The notes under the pieces were generated by a model that was not told where the DNA came from, did no database searches, and was given only the letters and a program-made list of their open reading frames with translations. The position numbers and the translations under genes were made by a program. A stretch of 44,591 nucleotides of DNA. It comes from Verrucomicrobiota bacterium. Lineage in GTDB: Bacteria; Verrucomicrobiota; Verrucomicrobiia; Chthoniobacterales; UBA10450. The first letter of the stretch is position 1; each line of letters begins with the position of its first letter. This document shows, piece after piece, positions 7,005 to 15,763 of the stretch. The DNA is taken from NCBI GenBank assembly GCA_003221295.1, contig QHRA01000174.1, forward strand, positions 1 to 44,591. Direction: 5' to 3'.

Positions 7005-7667
7005 TCATTCGCTCTCAGCCCGTACCGGCGACTTCCAGACGCACACTGCATAAATCAAATGGTAGAGACCGAAAGTGGCACCCATCGCCAGGTTGGGGAC
7101 CAGCGGCGTGGCGTAATATTCCAACTGCCGTGATGCGACCATCATTGCCGCGGCTGTCATCAAAAAAGCCCATCCCAGGAACACGAGCGATCGAGGTGCG
7201 AAATGCTGGGTAGCGATTAAAGCCAGCCCATAAAATCCGATCCAGACGCGCACCAGCAGAAGTTCATTGTCGAATTCGTAGCCGTCGTAAAAAAACCAGA
7301 TGGTGGTCGCGGCTGGAAGCACCAGGCAGGGCACGATGGATCGAAGCGCGAGTTTCATCGACGGCGAAATGAAAGGGCGACCATCGCGCTGCGCTTTTCG
7401 CCAGACGAAAAATGTGTTTAAGGCAAGCAAAATGGCGAGTGCACAGAGCCAGAGTGAAGCAAAGCCACGAGTAGAAATATGGCGCATCACTTCCGGCGCC
7501 TTCTCCGCCCAGTGATGTTCACGCAGCCAAATGAATGCGGCCAAGGTAATGGCAATGACGCCGCCGGCGAGGGCGGTAGGCGCGGAAATCGCGCGATAAA
7601 TCGTCGCGCGTTCCATCAAGGTCCGAATGATCCGAAGGTGTTCCTCGGCGCGGTCGCGTTCGTGCAT
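7005..7667 (-). CDS. Integral membrane protein paired with the winged-helix regulator
   Basis: A 220-residue protein of unrecognised family. A charged cytoplasmic head (HERDRAEEHLRIIRTLMERA) is followed by about six hydrophobic segments, beginning with ISAPTALAGGVIAITLAAFIW cut at residues 27-47, then near 70-88, 107-127, 140-155, 160-178 and 190-210. No catalytic motif was found. It is first in a two-gene operon with the regulator, and a palindrome at 7675-7689 lies seven bases before its ATG. Regulator and membrane protein pairs of this kind often form a sensing or autoregulatory unit, but the signal is unknown. Confidence 0.75.
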   Translation of the reverse strand: MHERDRAEEHLRIIRTLMERATIYRAISAPTALAGGVIAITLAAFIWLREHHWAEKAPEVMRHISTRGFASLWLCALAILLALNTFFVWRKAQRDGRPFISPSMKLALRSIVPCLVLPAATTIWFFYDGYEFDNELLLVRVWIGFYGLALIATQHFAPRSLVFLGWAFLMTAAAMMVASRQLEYYATPLVPNLAMGATFGLYHLIYAVCVWKSPVRAESE

Positions 7668-7674
7668 TAAATAA

Positions 7675-7689
7675 CTTTGTAATACAAAG
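7675..7689. promoter_or_regulatory. Palindromic operator candidate before the regulator operon
   Basis: CTTTGTAATACAAAG is a perfect 7+1+7 inverted repeat seven bases upstream of the ATG at 7667. It is almost the same as the site at 6567-6581, differing in the three central bases, and is a likely autoregulatory site for the winged-helix protein. Confidence 0.7.
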
Positions 7690-7734
7690 CTTGAAGCCCG
7701 GCAAGAAAATTTTTAACGCCAATTTTCCCGGCTA

Positions 7735-7770
7735 GTAGGGCGACGCTCCGCGGAGCCAGCCTCGCCCTAC
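7735..7770. repeat. Short palindromic repeat after the DUF456 gene
   Basis: GTAGGGCGA (7735-7743) pairs with TCGCCCTAC (7762-7770) around an inner CTCCGCGGAG. It lies ten bases past the DUF456 stop codon, has no T-run on either strand, and resembles the GTAGGG repeat at 36020-36089 in its ends. Confidence 0.7.
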
Positions 7771-7779
7771 CGCGCGGGA

Positions 7780-8268
7780 TCACAACGGCGACGGCACGTT
7801 CATCAGAAAGATCACGATCATAATGAGCCCGATAAAAAGTTTCGCGATTACGCCCGCTAGACCGCCCAGAAATGTGCCCCAGCCGGCGCGGCCGGCTTTC
7901 ATGATTTCTTTCCCGCCAATAAGTTCGCCCGCAATCGCCCCGATTACGGGCCCGACGAAAAGCCCAAGCAACCCAAAAGCTAATCCGATGAGCGCGCCGG
8001 CTGCGCCGCCAATCAGACCCCATTTTGTCGCGCCGAAGCGTTTCGCCCCCATGTATCCGGCAGCAGCATCAATTGCGTAGGTTAGAAGCGTGAGCGCCAA
8101 CATCGCAATGAGCGCGCTCATGCCAAGACTGCGATCTGCGCCCAGCGCCACACGATGGACCACTGCCACCGCCAGGATAATTGTCGTTCCTGGCACGATC
8201 GGGATTACCGTTCCGATCAACCCGAGAGCCATTAGCACAATTGCAAACAGCCACCAGAACGCTTCCAT
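7780..8268 (-). CDS. DUF456 family membrane protein
   Basis: A 162-residue, glycine- and alanine-rich membrane protein. The start (F-A-I-V-L-M-A-L-G-L-I-G-T-V-I-P-I-V-P-G-T) is the DUF456 signature. A conserved D-x-x-A-G-Y-x-G-A-K-R-F-G-A-T-K-W-G follows at residues 67-84, then a glycine-rich pair of helices with GLFVGPVIGAIAGELIGG. The family is widespread and uncharacterised. It stands alone between repeat elements. Confidence 0.9.
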   Translation of the reverse strand: MEAFWWLFAIVLMALGLIGTVIPIVPGTTIILAVAVVHRVALGADRSLGMSALIAMLALTLLTYAIDAAAGYMGAKRFGATKWGLIGGAAGALIGLAFGLLGLFVGPVIGAIAGELIGGKEIMKAGRAGWGTFLGGLAGVIAKLFIGLIMIVIFLMNVPSPL

Positions 8269-8277
8269 GGGATTGAT

Positions 8278-8318
8278 GAATCGTGATCCGTGAGTTGTGA
8301 ATCGGCAATTAACGATTC
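8278..8318. repeat. Inverted repeat between DUF456 and peroxiredoxin genes
   Basis: GAATCGTGAT near the left end and ACGATTC at the right end bracket AATC/GTGA-rich sequence of the kind that recurs as short word repeats in this genome (compare 23525-23558). It lies in the shared upstream region of two divergent genes (starts 8268 and 8384), so it could influence their promoters. Confidence 0.5.
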
Positions 8319-8383
8319 AAGCGCAACAGTTGCGCGATCTTTTTTTGACCGACGAAGTGTCGATCTTATACTGAAATTCTGTC

Positions 8384-8878
8384 ATGCCACTCGCTGTTGG
8401 AACAAAAGCTCCGGACTTCACTCTGCCCACTAAAACGTCAGATGGACCGAAACAGATCACGTTGAGCGAAAATTTCGGCAAACGAAACACCTTGCTCGCA
8501 TTTTTCCCAATGGCGTTTACCAGCACCTGCACGACGGAAATGTGTGGTATCAGCTCCGACCTTGCCGCCTACGCTGAGATGAACGCGGCGGTTTACGGAA
8601 TCAGCGGGGATAATCCATTCGCACAGGAAGCCTGGGCCCGGAAAGAAGGAATCGTGGTGCCGCTTTTGAGCGACTATGAGCACAAGGTCGCGCGCATCTA
8701 CGACGCCATCTACGAGTCCTTTCTTCCGCAGATCGGACTGGGCATGAGCGGTGTGCCGAAGCGCGCCACCTTTGTGATTGATCGTGCTGGGGTAATCCAG
8801 TACGTCGATTGCAACGACGACGCGCGCGTAGTGCCCGATTTCAACAAAGTGAAAGCGAAATTAGCGGAGCTGGTATGA
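8384..8878 (+). CDS. Peroxiredoxin (AhpC/TSA, BCP/AhpE-like)
   Basis: A 164-residue thioredoxin-fold peroxidase that reduces hydrogen peroxide and organic peroxides. The start VGTKAPDFTLPT is typical. The catalytic signature P-x-x-x-T-x-x-C is P42-T46-C49, with C49 as peroxidatic cysteine and C54 nearby (TCTTEMC). Later features are YGISGDNPFAQEAW, LLSDYEHKVARIYD and the G-V-P-K-R-A-T-F-V-I-D strand. C54 may be the resolving cysteine, as in atypical two-cysteine forms; the reductant is unknown. ATG 8384 gives the usual family start. The gene is followed by a palindromic repeat and then acnA. Confidence 0.92.
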   Translation: MPLAVGTKAPDFTLPTKTSDGPKQITLSENFGKRNTLLAFFPMAFTSTCTTEMCGISSDLAAYAEMNAAVYGISGDNPFAQEAWARKEGIVVPLLSDYEHKVARIYDAIYESFLPQIGLGMSGVPKRATFVIDRAGVIQYVDCNDDARVVPDFNKVKAKLAELV

Positions 8879-8890
8879 CGACAGGAACAT

Positions 8891-8986
8891 TGTCATCCCG
8901 AGCGAGAGTCGAGGGATCCCGTTGCGAAAACTTAAGGCTAGCGCCGCGGGATTCTTCGACTGCGCTTTGCTTCGCTCCGAATGACC
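8891..8986. repeat. GTCAT...ATGAC palindromic repeat, copy 2
   Basis: Begins TGTCATCCCGAGCGAGAGTC and ends CTTCGCTCCGAATGACCA, with a second inner pair GGGATCCCG / CGCGGGATTC. It fills most of the gap between the peroxiredoxin stop (8878) and the acnA start (8997). Confidence 0.8.
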
Positions 8987-8996
8987 AAACTCGTTA

Positions 8997-11900
8997 ATGA
9001 ACGACGAATTCAAGAGCGTGCAAAAGTTCGACGCCGGCAATTGGCGTGAAGGATTTTTCCATTCCCTGCCAGAATTAGAAAAACAAGGTGTCGGCAAGAT
9101 TTCGCGCCTCCCCATCAGTATACGCATCGTGCTCGAGTCCGTCTTGCGAAATTGCGATGGCAAAAAAGTGCGCCGCAAAGATGTGGAGACTTTGGCCAAT
9201 TGGGACGCGAAAAAGCCCGCCAACGAAGAAATCCCGTTCGTCGTCGCGCGGATCGTTCTGCAGGATTTCACCGGCGTGCCGCTGGTGGTCGATCTGGGCG
9301 CGATGCGCAGCGCGGTGCAACGCCTTGGCGGCGATCCCAGAATCATCGAACCGCTGGTGCCGGTTGATCTGGTAGTCGATCATAGCGTCCAGGTTGACTT
9401 TTTTGGCTCAGCCCAAGCATTGCGATTGAATTTGGAGATGGAGTTCAAGCGTAACCGCGAGCGCTACCAATTTTTGAAATGGGGCCAGCAAGCCTTTAAA
9501 ACCTTCCAACTGATTCCGCCCGGAATCGGCATCGTGCATCAGGTTAACCTCGAATATCTCGCGAAGGGCGTTCTAAGCCAGAAGTCAGAGGTTAGAGGTC
9601 AGAGGTCGGAGATCTTTTATCCTGACACTTTGGTTGGCACTGATTCACACACCACCATGATCAATGGGCTTGGTGTCGTCGGTTGGGGCGTGGGCGGAAT
9701 TGAAGCGGAAGCTGGGATGCTCGGGCAGCCGGTTTATTTTTTGACGCCGGAAGTCGTGGGCGTGCATTTGAGCGGGCGCCTGAAGGAAGGCGTCACTGCA
9801 ACCGATCTCGTCCTGCACATCACTCAAATGTTGCGGGCGCAAAAGGTAGTCGGGAAATTCGTCGAGTTTTATGGCGAGGGTGCGGCATCCTTGCCGGTAC
9901 CCGATCGTGCCACCATCGGCAACATGTCGCCGGAGTACGGCGCGACCATTGGATATTTCCCAGTCGATCAGGAATCGGTGAATTATTTGCGCGCCACTGG
10001 TCGCACTGACGAGCAATGCGCCGCGTTCGAAAATTACTTTCGCACGCAGCAAATGTTTGGCATGCCGCGCAAGGGCGAAATCGATTACAGCGTCGATCTG
10101 GAACTGGATCTCGGCCAGGTTCAGCCAGGGGTAGCTGGACCGAAGCGGCCGCAGGATCGAATCAATCTCCCCGAGCTCGGCCGAACTTTTCGGTCGCTCT
10201 TGCAAAAACCGGTGAAGGACGGCGGCTATGGGATGGAAAATGTCGATCTCGGCGCGAAACATCCGGTGCAATTAAACGGCAGCGCGCCGCAGGACGACGA
10301 GATGGCTTCGACCGACAACCGCAACCAGGGAATCGAACCCGGGGACGAACGAAACAAAGTCGAGATGGTCGCTAATCGCCCGACACCCGACACAGCTCGC
10401 GAATTCAAAGCTTCGACCGCGGATCCATTTCGACATGGTCGGAGTGAAATCGGCCATGGAAGTGTGTTAATCGCGGCCATCACCAGTTGCACCAACACCA
10501 GCAATCCGAGCGTGATGCTGGCGGCCGGTTTGCTGGCCAAGAAGGCGGTCGAACGTGGGATGCGAGTCGATCCGGCCGTTAAGACTTCGCTCGCGCCGGG
10601 CTCGCGCGTGGTTTCGGATTACCTAACGAAAACTGGGCTGCAATCGTACCTCGATCAGCTTGGGTTCAATCTGGTCGGATATGGTTGCACCACCTGCATT
10701 GGTAATTCGGGCCCACTTCACCCCAAGATCGAGAAAGCGATTCACGATTACGACCTGGTCGCGGCCTCGGTCCTTTCGGGAAACCGCAATTTCGAAGCGC
10801 GCGTCCATCAAAACATCAAGGCGAATTTCTTGATGTCGCCCCCGTTGGTAGTCGCGTTCGCACTTGCCGGCCGGGTTGATCTTGATCTGACAAAAGAGCC
10901 GATCGGCAAGGACGAAAGCGGAAAGGACATTTTTCTGCGCGATCTCTGGCCGAGCTTGAAGGAAGTGCGCGACGCCATGCAGTCCGCGCTTACGCCGGAA
11001 GTTTTCCGCAAACTTTATCGCGATTTCGCCGATCAAAATCCGAAGTGGAACGAAATTCCATCCAGCACCGGTGACATTTATCAATGGGACGAAAAGAGCG
11101 ATTACATTCATGAACCGCCGTTCTTCAAAGATTTCTCGATGGAGGCCGGGAAGATCGAAAACATTGCTGGCGCGCGCGCTCTCGGAATTTTCGGAGACTC
11201 AGTTACGACCGATCACATTTCGCCAGCCGGCGCGATCAAGGCGAGTGCTCCAGCGGGTCAATATCTAATGTCCCGCGGCATCAAGCCGGAGGATTTTAAC
11301 AGCTACGGTTCGCGCCGCGGGAATGACCTGGTGATGACGCGCGGCACGTTCGCCAATGTGCGGATCAAGAACCTGATGGTGCCGGGGACGGAAGGTGGCG
11401 TGACGAAATATTATGGTCCTGCCGCTGGGACAGCGGCAGCTACATCGAGCGAACAGATGTCGATCTATGACGCGGCGATCAAGTATCAAAAAGAAAACGT
11501 GCCGCTGGTTATTCTGGCTGGGCACGAATATGGAACTGGTTCATCGCGCGATTGGGCGGCCAAAGGAACACGATTGCTCGGAGTGAAAGCAGTGATTGCG
11601 GCGAGCTTTGAGCGCATTCATCGATCGAATCTTGTCGGAATGGGAGTGCTGCCCTTGCAATTTCCCGAAGGCACAAATGCACAGACGCTAAGCCTTAATG
11701 GCTCGGAAATGTTTTCTATCACCGGGCTATCCGATTCCATTGAACCGGGAAAAACCGTGACACTGGAAATCGAGTGGAAAAATGGAAAGCGCGATTCAGT
11801 TCCCGTTAAATTGCGAATCGATACCCCGATCGAAATTGATTACTACCGCCACGGCGGGATTCTGCAGTTCGTCTTGCGCCAGCTACTCGCCAGTAAGTAA
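8997..11900 (+). CDS. acnA: Aconitate hydratase A
   Basis: A 967-residue enzyme of the TCA cycle interconverting citrate and isocitrate through a 4Fe-4S cluster. Cluster cysteines are C498 (SCTNTSNPS) and C564/C567 ([12 protein letters not shown]). The substrate motifs [18 protein letters not shown] and the swivel-domain [10 protein letters not shown] are intact. Bacterial AcnA is usually about 890-910 residues; this one is longer for two visible reasons. Residues about 195-205 ([12 protein letters not shown]) are encoded by a tandem GTCAGAGGT-type repeat. Residues about 431-482, just before the first cluster cysteine, form a polar segment not found in AcnA relatives I can recall. Both keep the frame. 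The start at ATG 8997 is close to the usual N-terminus (F-x-x-x-x-x-x-Y/F-F-S/H-L-P-x-L). Confidence 0.97.
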   Translation: MNDEFKSVQKFDAGNWREGFFHSLPELEKQGVGKISRLPISIRIVLESVLRNCDGKKVRRKDVETLANWDAKKPANEEIPFVVARIVLQDFTGVPLVVDLGAMRSAVQRLGGDPRIIEPLVPVDLVVDHSVQVDFFGSAQALRLNLEMEFKRNRERYQFLKWGQQAFKTFQLIPPGIGIVHQVNLEYLAKGVLSQKSEVRGQRSEIFYPDTLVGTDSHTTMINGLGVVGWGVGGIEAEAGMLGQPVYFLTPEVVGVHLSGRLKEGVTATDLVLHITQMLRAQKVVGKFVEFYGEGAASLPVPDRATIGNMSPEYGATIGYFPVDQESVNYLRATGRTDEQCAAFENYFRTQQMFGMPRKGEIDYSVDLELDLGQVQPGVAGPKRPQDRINLPELGRTFRSLLQKPVKDGGYGMENVDLGAKHPVQLNGSAPQDDEMASTDNRNQGIEPGDERNKVEMVANRPTPDTAREFKASTADPFRHGRSEIGHGSVLIAAITSCTNTSNPSVMLAAGLLAKKAVERGMRVDPAVKTSLAPGSRVVSDYLTKTGLQSYLDQLGFNLVGYGCTTCIGNSGPLHPKIEKAIHDYDLVAASVLSGNRNFEARVHQNIKANFLMSPPLVVAFALAGRVDLDLTKEPIGKDESGKDIFLRDLWPSLKEVRDAMQSALTPEVFRKLYRDFADQNPKWNEIPSSTGDIYQWDEKSDYIHEPPFFKDFSMEAGKIENIAGARALGIFGDSVTTDHISPAGAIKASAPAGQYLMSRGIKPEDFNSYGSRRGNDLVMTRGTFANVRIKNLMVPGTEGGVTKYYGPAAGTAAATSSEQMSIYDAAIKYQKENVPLVILAGHEYGTGSSRDWAAKGTRLLGVKAVIAASFERIHRSNLVGMGVLPLQFPEGTNAQTLSLNGSEMFSITGLSDSIEPGKTVTLEIEWKNGKRDSVPVKLRIDTPIEIDYYRHGGILQFVLRQLLASK
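9580..9612. repeat. AGAGGTC word repeat inside acnA
   Basis: Three to four imperfect copies of GTCAGAGG/GTTAGAGG run together within the reading frame and encode [10 protein letters not shown]. The unit resembles intergenic short word repeats rather than codons selected in aconitase. Confidence 0.75.
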
Positions 11901-11916
11901 GGCGCGTACTCAGAAT

Positions 11917-12046
11917 GTAGCAGCGACGCCCTTCAAAGGGTCCGCAGCGCGCTTCTCCACGATTCGGAACAACGTGGCGACGAAGGCGTCGTCATCAACG
12001 GGCAAGATGCCCGTTGGCCCCACCGCCAGGATGCCCGTGCTACTGC
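11917..12046. repeat. Composite palindromic repeat after acnA
   Basis: Starts GTAGCAGCGACGCCCTTC and ends GATGCCCGTGCTAC. It contains an imperfect hairpin at 11926-11942 and a perfect one, CAACGGGC/GCCCGTTG, at 11996-12016. Its right end runs into the stop codon (12040-12042) of the minus-strand gene, so the element may have shaped that gene's C-terminus. Confidence 0.65.
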
Positions 12047-12765
12047 TCCGGCTGTACCCGATACCGCACCGCAATTCTTTCCGGTTCGGGCACCGGACTA
12101 AGATCGGCGCGTTCCGTTGCTGTTATCCAGTCCGACCATGGTTCATCCTCCTGGCGCGGTTTTGCGCGCAGCTTGAGCTTGATAAACTGGCCTGCACCTC
12201 CCTCGCCCTCGATTGAAACGAAAAGATCGCGATTGAAGGTTTGCGAGAGCAACGACGCTTTGCCGGGAACAAAAACGTAGCCATCGCGAGTCGCAATTTT
12301 GTCGTAATCGAGCAATGCGTTGCGGTTATCCCGGTTGTTAGCATAAAGACTGGCGTGCAATGTTTGCTCGCTTGGCTGGGCGGGCAACTTGAGCGTCGGA
12401 GGAATCTTAAGTTCGAACTCGAGTGCGAGTGATTTGCCATCCAGTTTGGGTGGATGATCGGCCGCGAGATAGAGAACGCCTGAAACACCAGCAGCGAGTC
12501 CAATCGCAATTCCGAGTGCAATCCCCTGTGCCTTGGCAAAGCCGCTGAATCCGGTCCCGCGACTCCGCAGAGCGACGACCAACCCGATGATAAAGCCAAC
12601 GATGAGACCGAGCGGCGCCAGCGCAAAAAGGATCAACATCCCGCGCCCACCTTCGAAATCAGAAACGTGATAGAGCTCGGTCAGATAAAGCGACGCCACG
12701 ACCGATAGAACCGCGCCCGCAATCGCCGTGAAAAACGCGATCACGATAACGCGCAGCGCTCTCAT
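12040..12765 (-). CDS. Membrane-anchored protein of unknown function
   Basis: A 241-residue protein. Three hydrophobic segments (about residues 4-27, 41-63 and 76-98 from the chosen start) are followed by a roughly 140-residue soluble domain. That domain contains LALEFELKIPPTLKLP, DYVFVPG-like and FVSIEGEGGAGQFIKLKLRAKP strands, giving it a mainly beta character. The family is not recognised. The frame is open to a TTG at 12801, but ATG 12765 (RALRVIVIAFF) gives a normal membrane N-terminus and is preferred. The stop codon lies within a palindromic repeat. Confidence 0.65.
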   Translation of the reverse strand: MRALRVIVIAFFTAIAGAVLSVVASLYLTELYHVSDFEGGRGMLILFALAPLGLIVGFIIGLVVALRSRGTGFSGFAKAQGIALGIAIGLAAGVSGVLYLAADHPPKLDGKSLALEFELKIPPTLKLPAQPSEQTLHASLYANNRDNRNALLDYDKIATRDGYVFVPGKASLLSQTFNRDLFVSIEGEGGAGQFIKLKLRAKPRQEDEPWSDWITATERADLSPVPEPERIAVRYRVQPEQ

Positions 12766-12837
12766 TCTAGAAGCATGCCCGCCAAACGTAGCAACTGACA
12801 AGTATATTTTAGACCGAGCGTAATCGGATGATTGTAG

Positions 12838-12856
12838 GCCGTCTCTGCGAGACGGC
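12838..12856. repeat. Short hairpin downstream of the wzc-like gene
   Basis: GCCGTCTC-TGC-GAGACGGC is a perfect hairpin in the 186-base gap between two minus-strand genes. It lacks a T-run and looks like a half-copy of the GTAGGCC-type dispersed palindromes. A looser GGTCC/GGACC pairing occurs at about 12894-12947. Confidence 0.55.
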
Positions 12857-12951
12857 AGAATTGAAGGCGTCTGACCAACACGTCCTAGTTAAAGGTCCTT
12901 CGACCCCGAAAGCTTTTGAAGACTCGGAAGCGAGACTTAAGAGGACCGGGC

Positions 12952-15075
12952 TTAGCCGCTTGAACGCTGGGCGATCGCTTCGGATTCCGATGGGGCGACT
13001 GGCCGGTTGTAGTATTCGGAATACTGGTAGTAGTAATACTCTGGCAATGATGTATCGACACAATTCAGGATTACTCCGGGCACGCCGACCTGGCGGTTGT
13101 AAAGTAGCTCGAGTGCCTTCTTCGTGAGCCGAGCCGAAGTATAAGAAAGCCGGACGACGAGCAGGGTGGCATCAATCTTTGGGGCGAGGCTGGTAGTATC
13201 ATCGGCCGCCAGCACGGGCGAGCTATCAATGATGATGTAGTCGAATTGATGATAGATCTCCTTTAGGAATTGATCGGTGGAATCGCGGAGCAGATGTTCA
13301 CTTGGCTGCGCCAGGGTTTTGCCACGCGTCACCAGGAGCAAGCTGGGATAAGCCGTTGGCATGACAACTTCCTGCCACGGTACTTCCTGCTGTAATACTT
13401 CCGCAAAACCAATGCGCGAATTACTGCCGAATTGTTCGCGTAATGCGCCGCGGCGCAGATCGCCATCGATCAAAAGAGTGCGCGCCCCGGAAAGGGCCAG
13501 GGCGATGGCAAGGTTGGCCGACACCGTAGACTTACCCTCGTTTGGGACCGCGCTGGTGACCAGTATGGTTTTCGGCCTTGGTCCTTCGTACGGCATGAAG
13601 AGGAGAGAAGACCTAATATTGCGATATGATTCGGCAAAGATGTGTCTGGGATCGTCCGGTTGCAGCAACGCCATTGTGCCTTTGACTTTCTCTTTCGGAA
13701 TCTGGCCAACCACATTCTCCGAGAAATGACGTTGAAACTCGCCGTAGGAAGCCATCCGATCGTCGATCCGATCGAGCAGAAGAAGAACCATGATCCCGAC
13801 CAGAGCGCCGCCGCCGAAACCGAGAAGTAAACTCTTTAGTAATCCCGGGCGAACGGAAACCGGAGTTGTCGCCGGTTCCATGATCGAGATTTGATCGCCG
13901 GTCTCGATTACCTGCGATACATCAACTGACTTCAAATCGTTCGTTAGCCGCTCATAGAGTAGTTTAGTACGATCGACTTTACCCTTGATGCGATTGAATT
14001 GTGCGAGGCGCTGACTGAGGTCGAGCGCTTTTACTTCCCACTCCTTAATGTTGCCTTGCAAATTTTCCATCTGTTTGCCAATGGATTTGCGCCGGGTTTC
14101 GAGCTTCTCGACGGCGTCGGAACGGAAAAGGTCAATCAACTTCTCCTGCTTCGAGATTTCATCGTTTAGCTTGATGATTTTGGGATGCTTCGGCCGCAGG
14201 TCCTGGGAAAGAGTGTCGCGTTCTGCTTTGAGCAACTGGACTTGTTGCTTGGCCTTGAGATAGTCGCCTTCCGGACCGACATCGGAAAACGGCATGCCTA
14301 CCTGATCGTTAGCTGAAGGATTCGGTGAAGCCTCCGTCTGCGTCTTCTCTCCACGATCGAGGTTCTGATCAAGATCAAGTTTCTCGAGGAGCTCGTATTC
14401 AGTCTTCAGGCGCGCGTAATCTTGATTCAATTTCACCAGATACTGCGCGGCACTATTTCCTTCTTCCTGAATAAATCCGATGTTGTTCTGTTTTTGAAAA
14501 TCAAGCATTTCATCCTCGGCCGCGCGCAAGTCTTTCTCGACTTGAATTAACTGCTCGGTAATGCCGGTAGTAAAGGTATGGGTCTGGCCCTCCCGCATTC
14601 CTCTTTTGAAGTCGAGATACTTCTGCATCACGGCATTGAGGTAGATCTGGGTGTAGTCGGGCGAGCTACCAATTGCCTGAAGCTCGAAGATGGAAGTGCG
14701 CGGGCGTTGCGCGACGCTTAGCTCAACCGGCACTGGCTGGAGTTCGGGATTAGTGGAACGGACCAGGGCGGCCGCGGCGCGGCGCACTTCGGCGCTTTGC
14801 ATCAGCTGGATTTGGGTGCCGTAAAAATTGACGTTGTCTTCGCTGTAGACTGGACCCTGGTTGATGTTGAGCTTCCCGGCCAGCATCATCTTGCTGGTGG
14901 ATTGAAACGAGGGTGGGGTTTGAAAAATGAGCCAGGCCTCCACAAAAAGACCGCAACAAATGGTAAGCAGGAGAATCCACCAACGCCGAAGAAGGAGCGA
15001 TTTGTAGCGATAAATCCGCGTGAAAAACGCGGTGGACCACGGCGCCGCGGCGGGTCGCTCGAGAGGCGCGTTCAT
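12952..15075 (-). CDS. Polysaccharide co-polymerase / BY-type tyrosine autokinase (Wzc-like)
   Basis: A 707-residue inner-membrane protein that controls chain length and export of exopolysaccharide. The order is: Wzz-like N-terminal domain with a membrane segment at about residues 30-52; a long periplasmic coiled coil (about 160-385); a second membrane segment (about 410-436, LLLGFGGGALVGIMVLLLLD); and a cytoplasmic kinase. The kinase has Walker A (PNEGKST, about 510), Walker A' (LLIDGDLRRG, about 540) and Walker B (YIIIDSSP, about 613). The tail has seven tyrosines within 12 residues (EYYYYQYSEYYN), the expected autophosphorylation cluster. The start codon lies one base after the stop of the Wza-like gene, so it is translated from the same mRNA as its partners. 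Confidence 0.93.
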   Translation of the reverse strand: MNAPLERPAAAPWSTAFFTRIYRYKSLLLRRWWILLLTICCGLFVEAWLIFQTPPSFQSTSKMMLAGKLNINQGPVYSEDNVNFYGTQIQLMQSAEVRRAAAALVRSTNPELQPVPVELSVAQRPRTSIFELQAIGSSPDYTQIYLNAVMQKYLDFKRGMREGQTHTFTTGITEQLIQVEKDLRAAEDEMLDFQKQNNIGFIQEEGNSAAQYLVKLNQDYARLKTEYELLEKLDLDQNLDRGEKTQTEASPNPSANDQVGMPFSDVGPEGDYLKAKQQVQLLKAERDTLSQDLRPKHPKIIKLNDEISKQEKLIDLFRSDAVEKLETRRKSIGKQMENLQGNIKEWEVKALDLSQRLAQFNRIKGKVDRTKLLYERLTNDLKSVDVSQVIETGDQISIMEPATTPVSVRPGLLKSLLLGFGGGALVGIMVLLLLDRIDDRMASYGEFQRHFSENVVGQIPKEKVKGTMALLQPDDPRHIFAESYRNIRSSLLFMPYEGPRPKTILVTSAVPNEGKSTVSANLAIALALSGARTLLIDGDLRRGALREQFGSNSRIGFAEVLQQEVPWQEVVMPTAYPSLLLVTRGKTLAQPSEHLLRDSTDQFLKEIYHQFDYIIIDSSPVLAADDTTSLAPKIDATLLVVRLSYTSARLTKKALELLYNRQVGVPGVILNCVDTSLPEYYYYQYSEYYNRPVAPSESEAIAQRSSG

Positions 15076-15076
15076 A

Positions 15077-15748
15077 CTACATGTTGATCAACCGTTGCGG
15101 CACGTAGATCTGATCGTCCGGCTGTAAGACCATGTCTTCGTCGGTGCGTCCTTCTTCAATTACCCGTTTCAAATCGATCGTAAAATCCTGGCCGTTCTTC
15201 CGTGTGACTTTTACTTTTCGCTTGTTGGCAAAATCGCCGAAGCCGCCGGCCCGAATAATTGCCTTACTCACGGTATAACTTTCATCAGCCGGAATTTCCT
15301 GCGGACCCTGGCCTTTGACCGAGCCATAGACGTAAATCCGGCCGCGAGATTTCTCGCTCACTCGCTCGATCGCGAGGATGACGGTGGCGTGATAATAATA
15401 CTCCTTCTCGAGCGCGGCTTTGATGGCGAAGGCCAGGTCGCGGCAGGTCCGTCCCTTTGCCGGCACCAACCCAATATAAGGAACCTCCAACTCACCATTG
15501 TCGTTCACGCGCAGGTGTTGCGACTCCTCATCGCGATCTTCCACTACGCGAAAGCTCACGTAATCATTCGACCCCAGCCGTTTCTTATCGTCAAGGACAC
15601 TCATTGAATTGGTCCGCATGACGGTAGTGGTCACCGGCAGATCAGGCGGAAGCGACTTAGCCGCCGTCGGAGACGGACTGGTTTCCTGCGCTACTAACGA
15701 GAAATTGGATAGCGCGAGGATGATGATTATGAACACAATGACCTTCAT
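15077..15748 (-). CDS. Polysaccharide export protein, Wza-like (Poly_export + SLBB)
   Basis: A 223-residue secreted protein. A signal peptide (KVIVFIIIILALSNFSLVAQ, about 1-21) has no clear lipobox. The Poly_export part (about 50-150: L-x-x-N-D-Y-V-S-F-R-V, L-R-V-x-x-x-G-E-L-E-V-P-Y-I-G) is followed by one SLBB-like domain (about 150-220: YVYGSVKGQGPQEIP, SKAIIRAGGFGDFANK, L-Q-P-D-D-Q-I-Y-V-P). Wza forms the outer-membrane channel for capsule or EPS. This version is much shorter than E. coli Wza (about 380 residues), has one SLBB repeat, and lacks the C-terminal amphipathic helix. It may therefore rely on the beta-barrel protein encoded just upstream for the outer-membrane step. Confidence 0.9.
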   Translation of the reverse strand: MKVIVFIIIILALSNFSLVAQETSPSPTAAKSLPPDLPVTTTVMRTNSMSVLDDKKRLGSNDYVSFRVVEDRDEESQHLRVNDNGELEVPYIGLVPAKGRTCRDLAFAIKAALEKEYYYHATVILAIERVSEKSRGRIYVYGSVKGQGPQEIPADESYTVSKAIIRAGGFGDFANKRKVKVTRKNGQDFTIDLKRVIEEGRTDEDMVLQPDDQIYVPQRLINM

Positions 15749-15763
15749 CCTCTACTTCTATTC

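Noticed and set aside
10326-10342. T-arm-like GGTTCGATTCCC on the minus strand inside acnA as a tRNA gene
   Set aside because: No acceptor stem, D-arm or anticodon arm could be fitted around it; it is kept only as a remark on the insert.
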